NCBI GenBank assembly: GCA_964430295.1
Contig: CAYSEV010000060.1
Location: 1 to 5,646 of the forward strand
Reading direction: 5' to 3'
Source of the DNA: CAYGFH01 sp964430295
Lineage (GTDB): Bacteria; Patescibacteriota; Microgenomatia; UBA10105; UBA927
Length of the DNA: 5,646 nucleotides
Each line of letters begins with the position of its first letter. The first letter of the stretch is position 1. The notes beneath the pieces are model-generated. The model was not told where the DNA came from. It saw nothing but the letters and a program-made list of their open reading frames with translations, and ran no database searches. This document shows positions 5,177-5,646 of the stretch, in pieces. The position numbers and the translations under genes are program-made.

Positions 5177-5581
5177 ATGTTCATTATGAAACAACATATA
5201 GTTCAAATAGGTAGTATTATCGTAATTTCTCTCATTGTACTTGCGTATATTCTTTTTTCAAGGACAACGTCTACCTCAACCATGTCGAATAGATTTAATA
5301 CGACTACCGCTCAACAGGTAAGTGCACCAACTGGATCAAATCCATCCACGACTAAAACCTATACGTTAGCAGATGTATCATCACACAATTCCGAATCAAG
5401 TTGCTGGATGGTGATTAACGGATCAGTGTATGATGTAACATCATATATTCCACAACACAATTCACAAATACTCAGAGGATGCGGTCAAGATGCGACAGCT
5501 ATGTATACAGGTGAGAGAAAACATCAACGACAAAACAATCAGCTATTGCCAGAATTTCAAATCGGAGTATTGGCAAAATAA
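5177..5581 (+). CDS. Membrane-anchored cytochrome b5-like heme-binding protein
   Basis: The 134-residue protein has an N-terminal membrane anchor or uncleaved signal (about 9-27), a Ser/Thr-rich linker (29-60) and a C-terminal cytochrome b5-like domain (61-134). Matches to the fold are YTLADVSSH (62-70), CWMVINGSVYDVTSYIP (76-92), GCGQDATAMY (101-110) and the closing FQIGVL (127-132). The expected heme-ligating histidines are present as H94 and H116. The usual HPGG turn after the first ligand is replaced by HNSQ, and the loop to the conserved Ile is about three residues shorter than in classical members. The domain should lie outside the cytoplasmic membrane and carry electrons or bind heme; the partner is unknown. 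A second ATG at 5186 (fourth codon, MKQHIVQIG) is as likely a start: TACTAT (5171-5176) is directly before the first ATG but 9 bases before the second. No clear ribosome binding site is seen. Confidence 0.85.
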   Translation: MFIMKQHIVQIGSIIVISLIVLAYILFSRTTSTSTMSNRFNTTTAQQVSAPTGSNPSTTKTYTLADVSSHNSESSCWMVINGSVYDVTSYIPQHNSQILRGCGQDATAMYTGERKHQRQNNQLLPEFQIGVLAK

Positions 5582-5592
5582 TTCGTTATTTG

Positions 5593-5646
5593 TGAGCGCA
5601 GGAGGACTCGAACCTCCAACCATTTCCTTAAGAGGGAAGTGCTCTA
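5593..5646 (-). tRNA. tRNA-Lys(CTT), 3' part
   Basis: The minus strand carries the last 54 bases of a tRNA cut by the window edge. The T arm is GGAGG-TTCGAGT-CCTCC (5617-5601), the 3' acceptor strand is TGCGCTC (5600-5594) and the discriminator base is A (5593). The anticodon loop CTCTTAA (5634-5628) gives anticodon CTT at 5632-5630, reading the Lys codon AAG. The anticodon stem is CTTCC/GGAAA, with four pairs and a C-A mismatch at 27-43. The variable loop is five bases. CCA is not encoded; CAA follows the discriminator base, so a CCA-adding enzyme would be needed. The D arm and the 5' acceptor strand are mostly or fully outside the window. Confidence 0.9.

Overview
The window looks like bacterial chromosome from a small-genome lineage, most likely Candidatus Patescibacteria (CPR). 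This is inferred from the gene set (simple DMT transporters, a stand-alone GIY-YIG protein, a membrane-anchored cytochrome b5-like protein, a large unknown membrane protein), from starts that almost all lack a Shine-Dalgarno sequence, and from a tRNA with no encoded CCA. No ribosomal marker is present, so the placement is tentative.

Layout, left to right. Bases 1-75 hold the N-terminal end of an unknown minus-strand gene. A gene-free stretch (76-383) carries two diverged copies of a repeat, 122 bp apart, each with a small GC-rich hairpin. A plus-strand EamA/DMT transporter (384-1286) runs tail to tail into a second, minus-strand EamA transporter; their stop codons overlap in one TTAA. The leader of the second transporter (2210-2396, minus strand) contains a clear FMN riboswitch (RFN element) with its own promoter, so this transporter is very probably a riboflavin importer of the RibN type. 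Divergent from it is a 524-residue membrane protein of unknown function (2473-4047), which converges on a minus-strand type I phosphoribosyltransferase-fold protein (4050-4835). A minus-strand GIY-YIG protein (4889-5143) lies behind that gene and is divergent from a membrane-anchored cytochrome b5-like protein (plus strand, from 5177 or 5186). The window ends in the 3' part of a minus-strand tRNA-Lys(CTT).

The genes do not form one operon; most are single units in convergent or divergent pairs. The clearest functional link is FMN sensing with flavin uptake, which suits an organism that scavenges riboflavin. A second theme is that -10-like hexamers lie 6-9 bases upstream of several start codons, which suggests leaderless or nearly leaderless mRNAs. 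The riboswitch-controlled gene is the exception, with a leader of about 190 bases. I found no CRISPR array, insertion sequence, phage gene or convincing intrinsic terminator.
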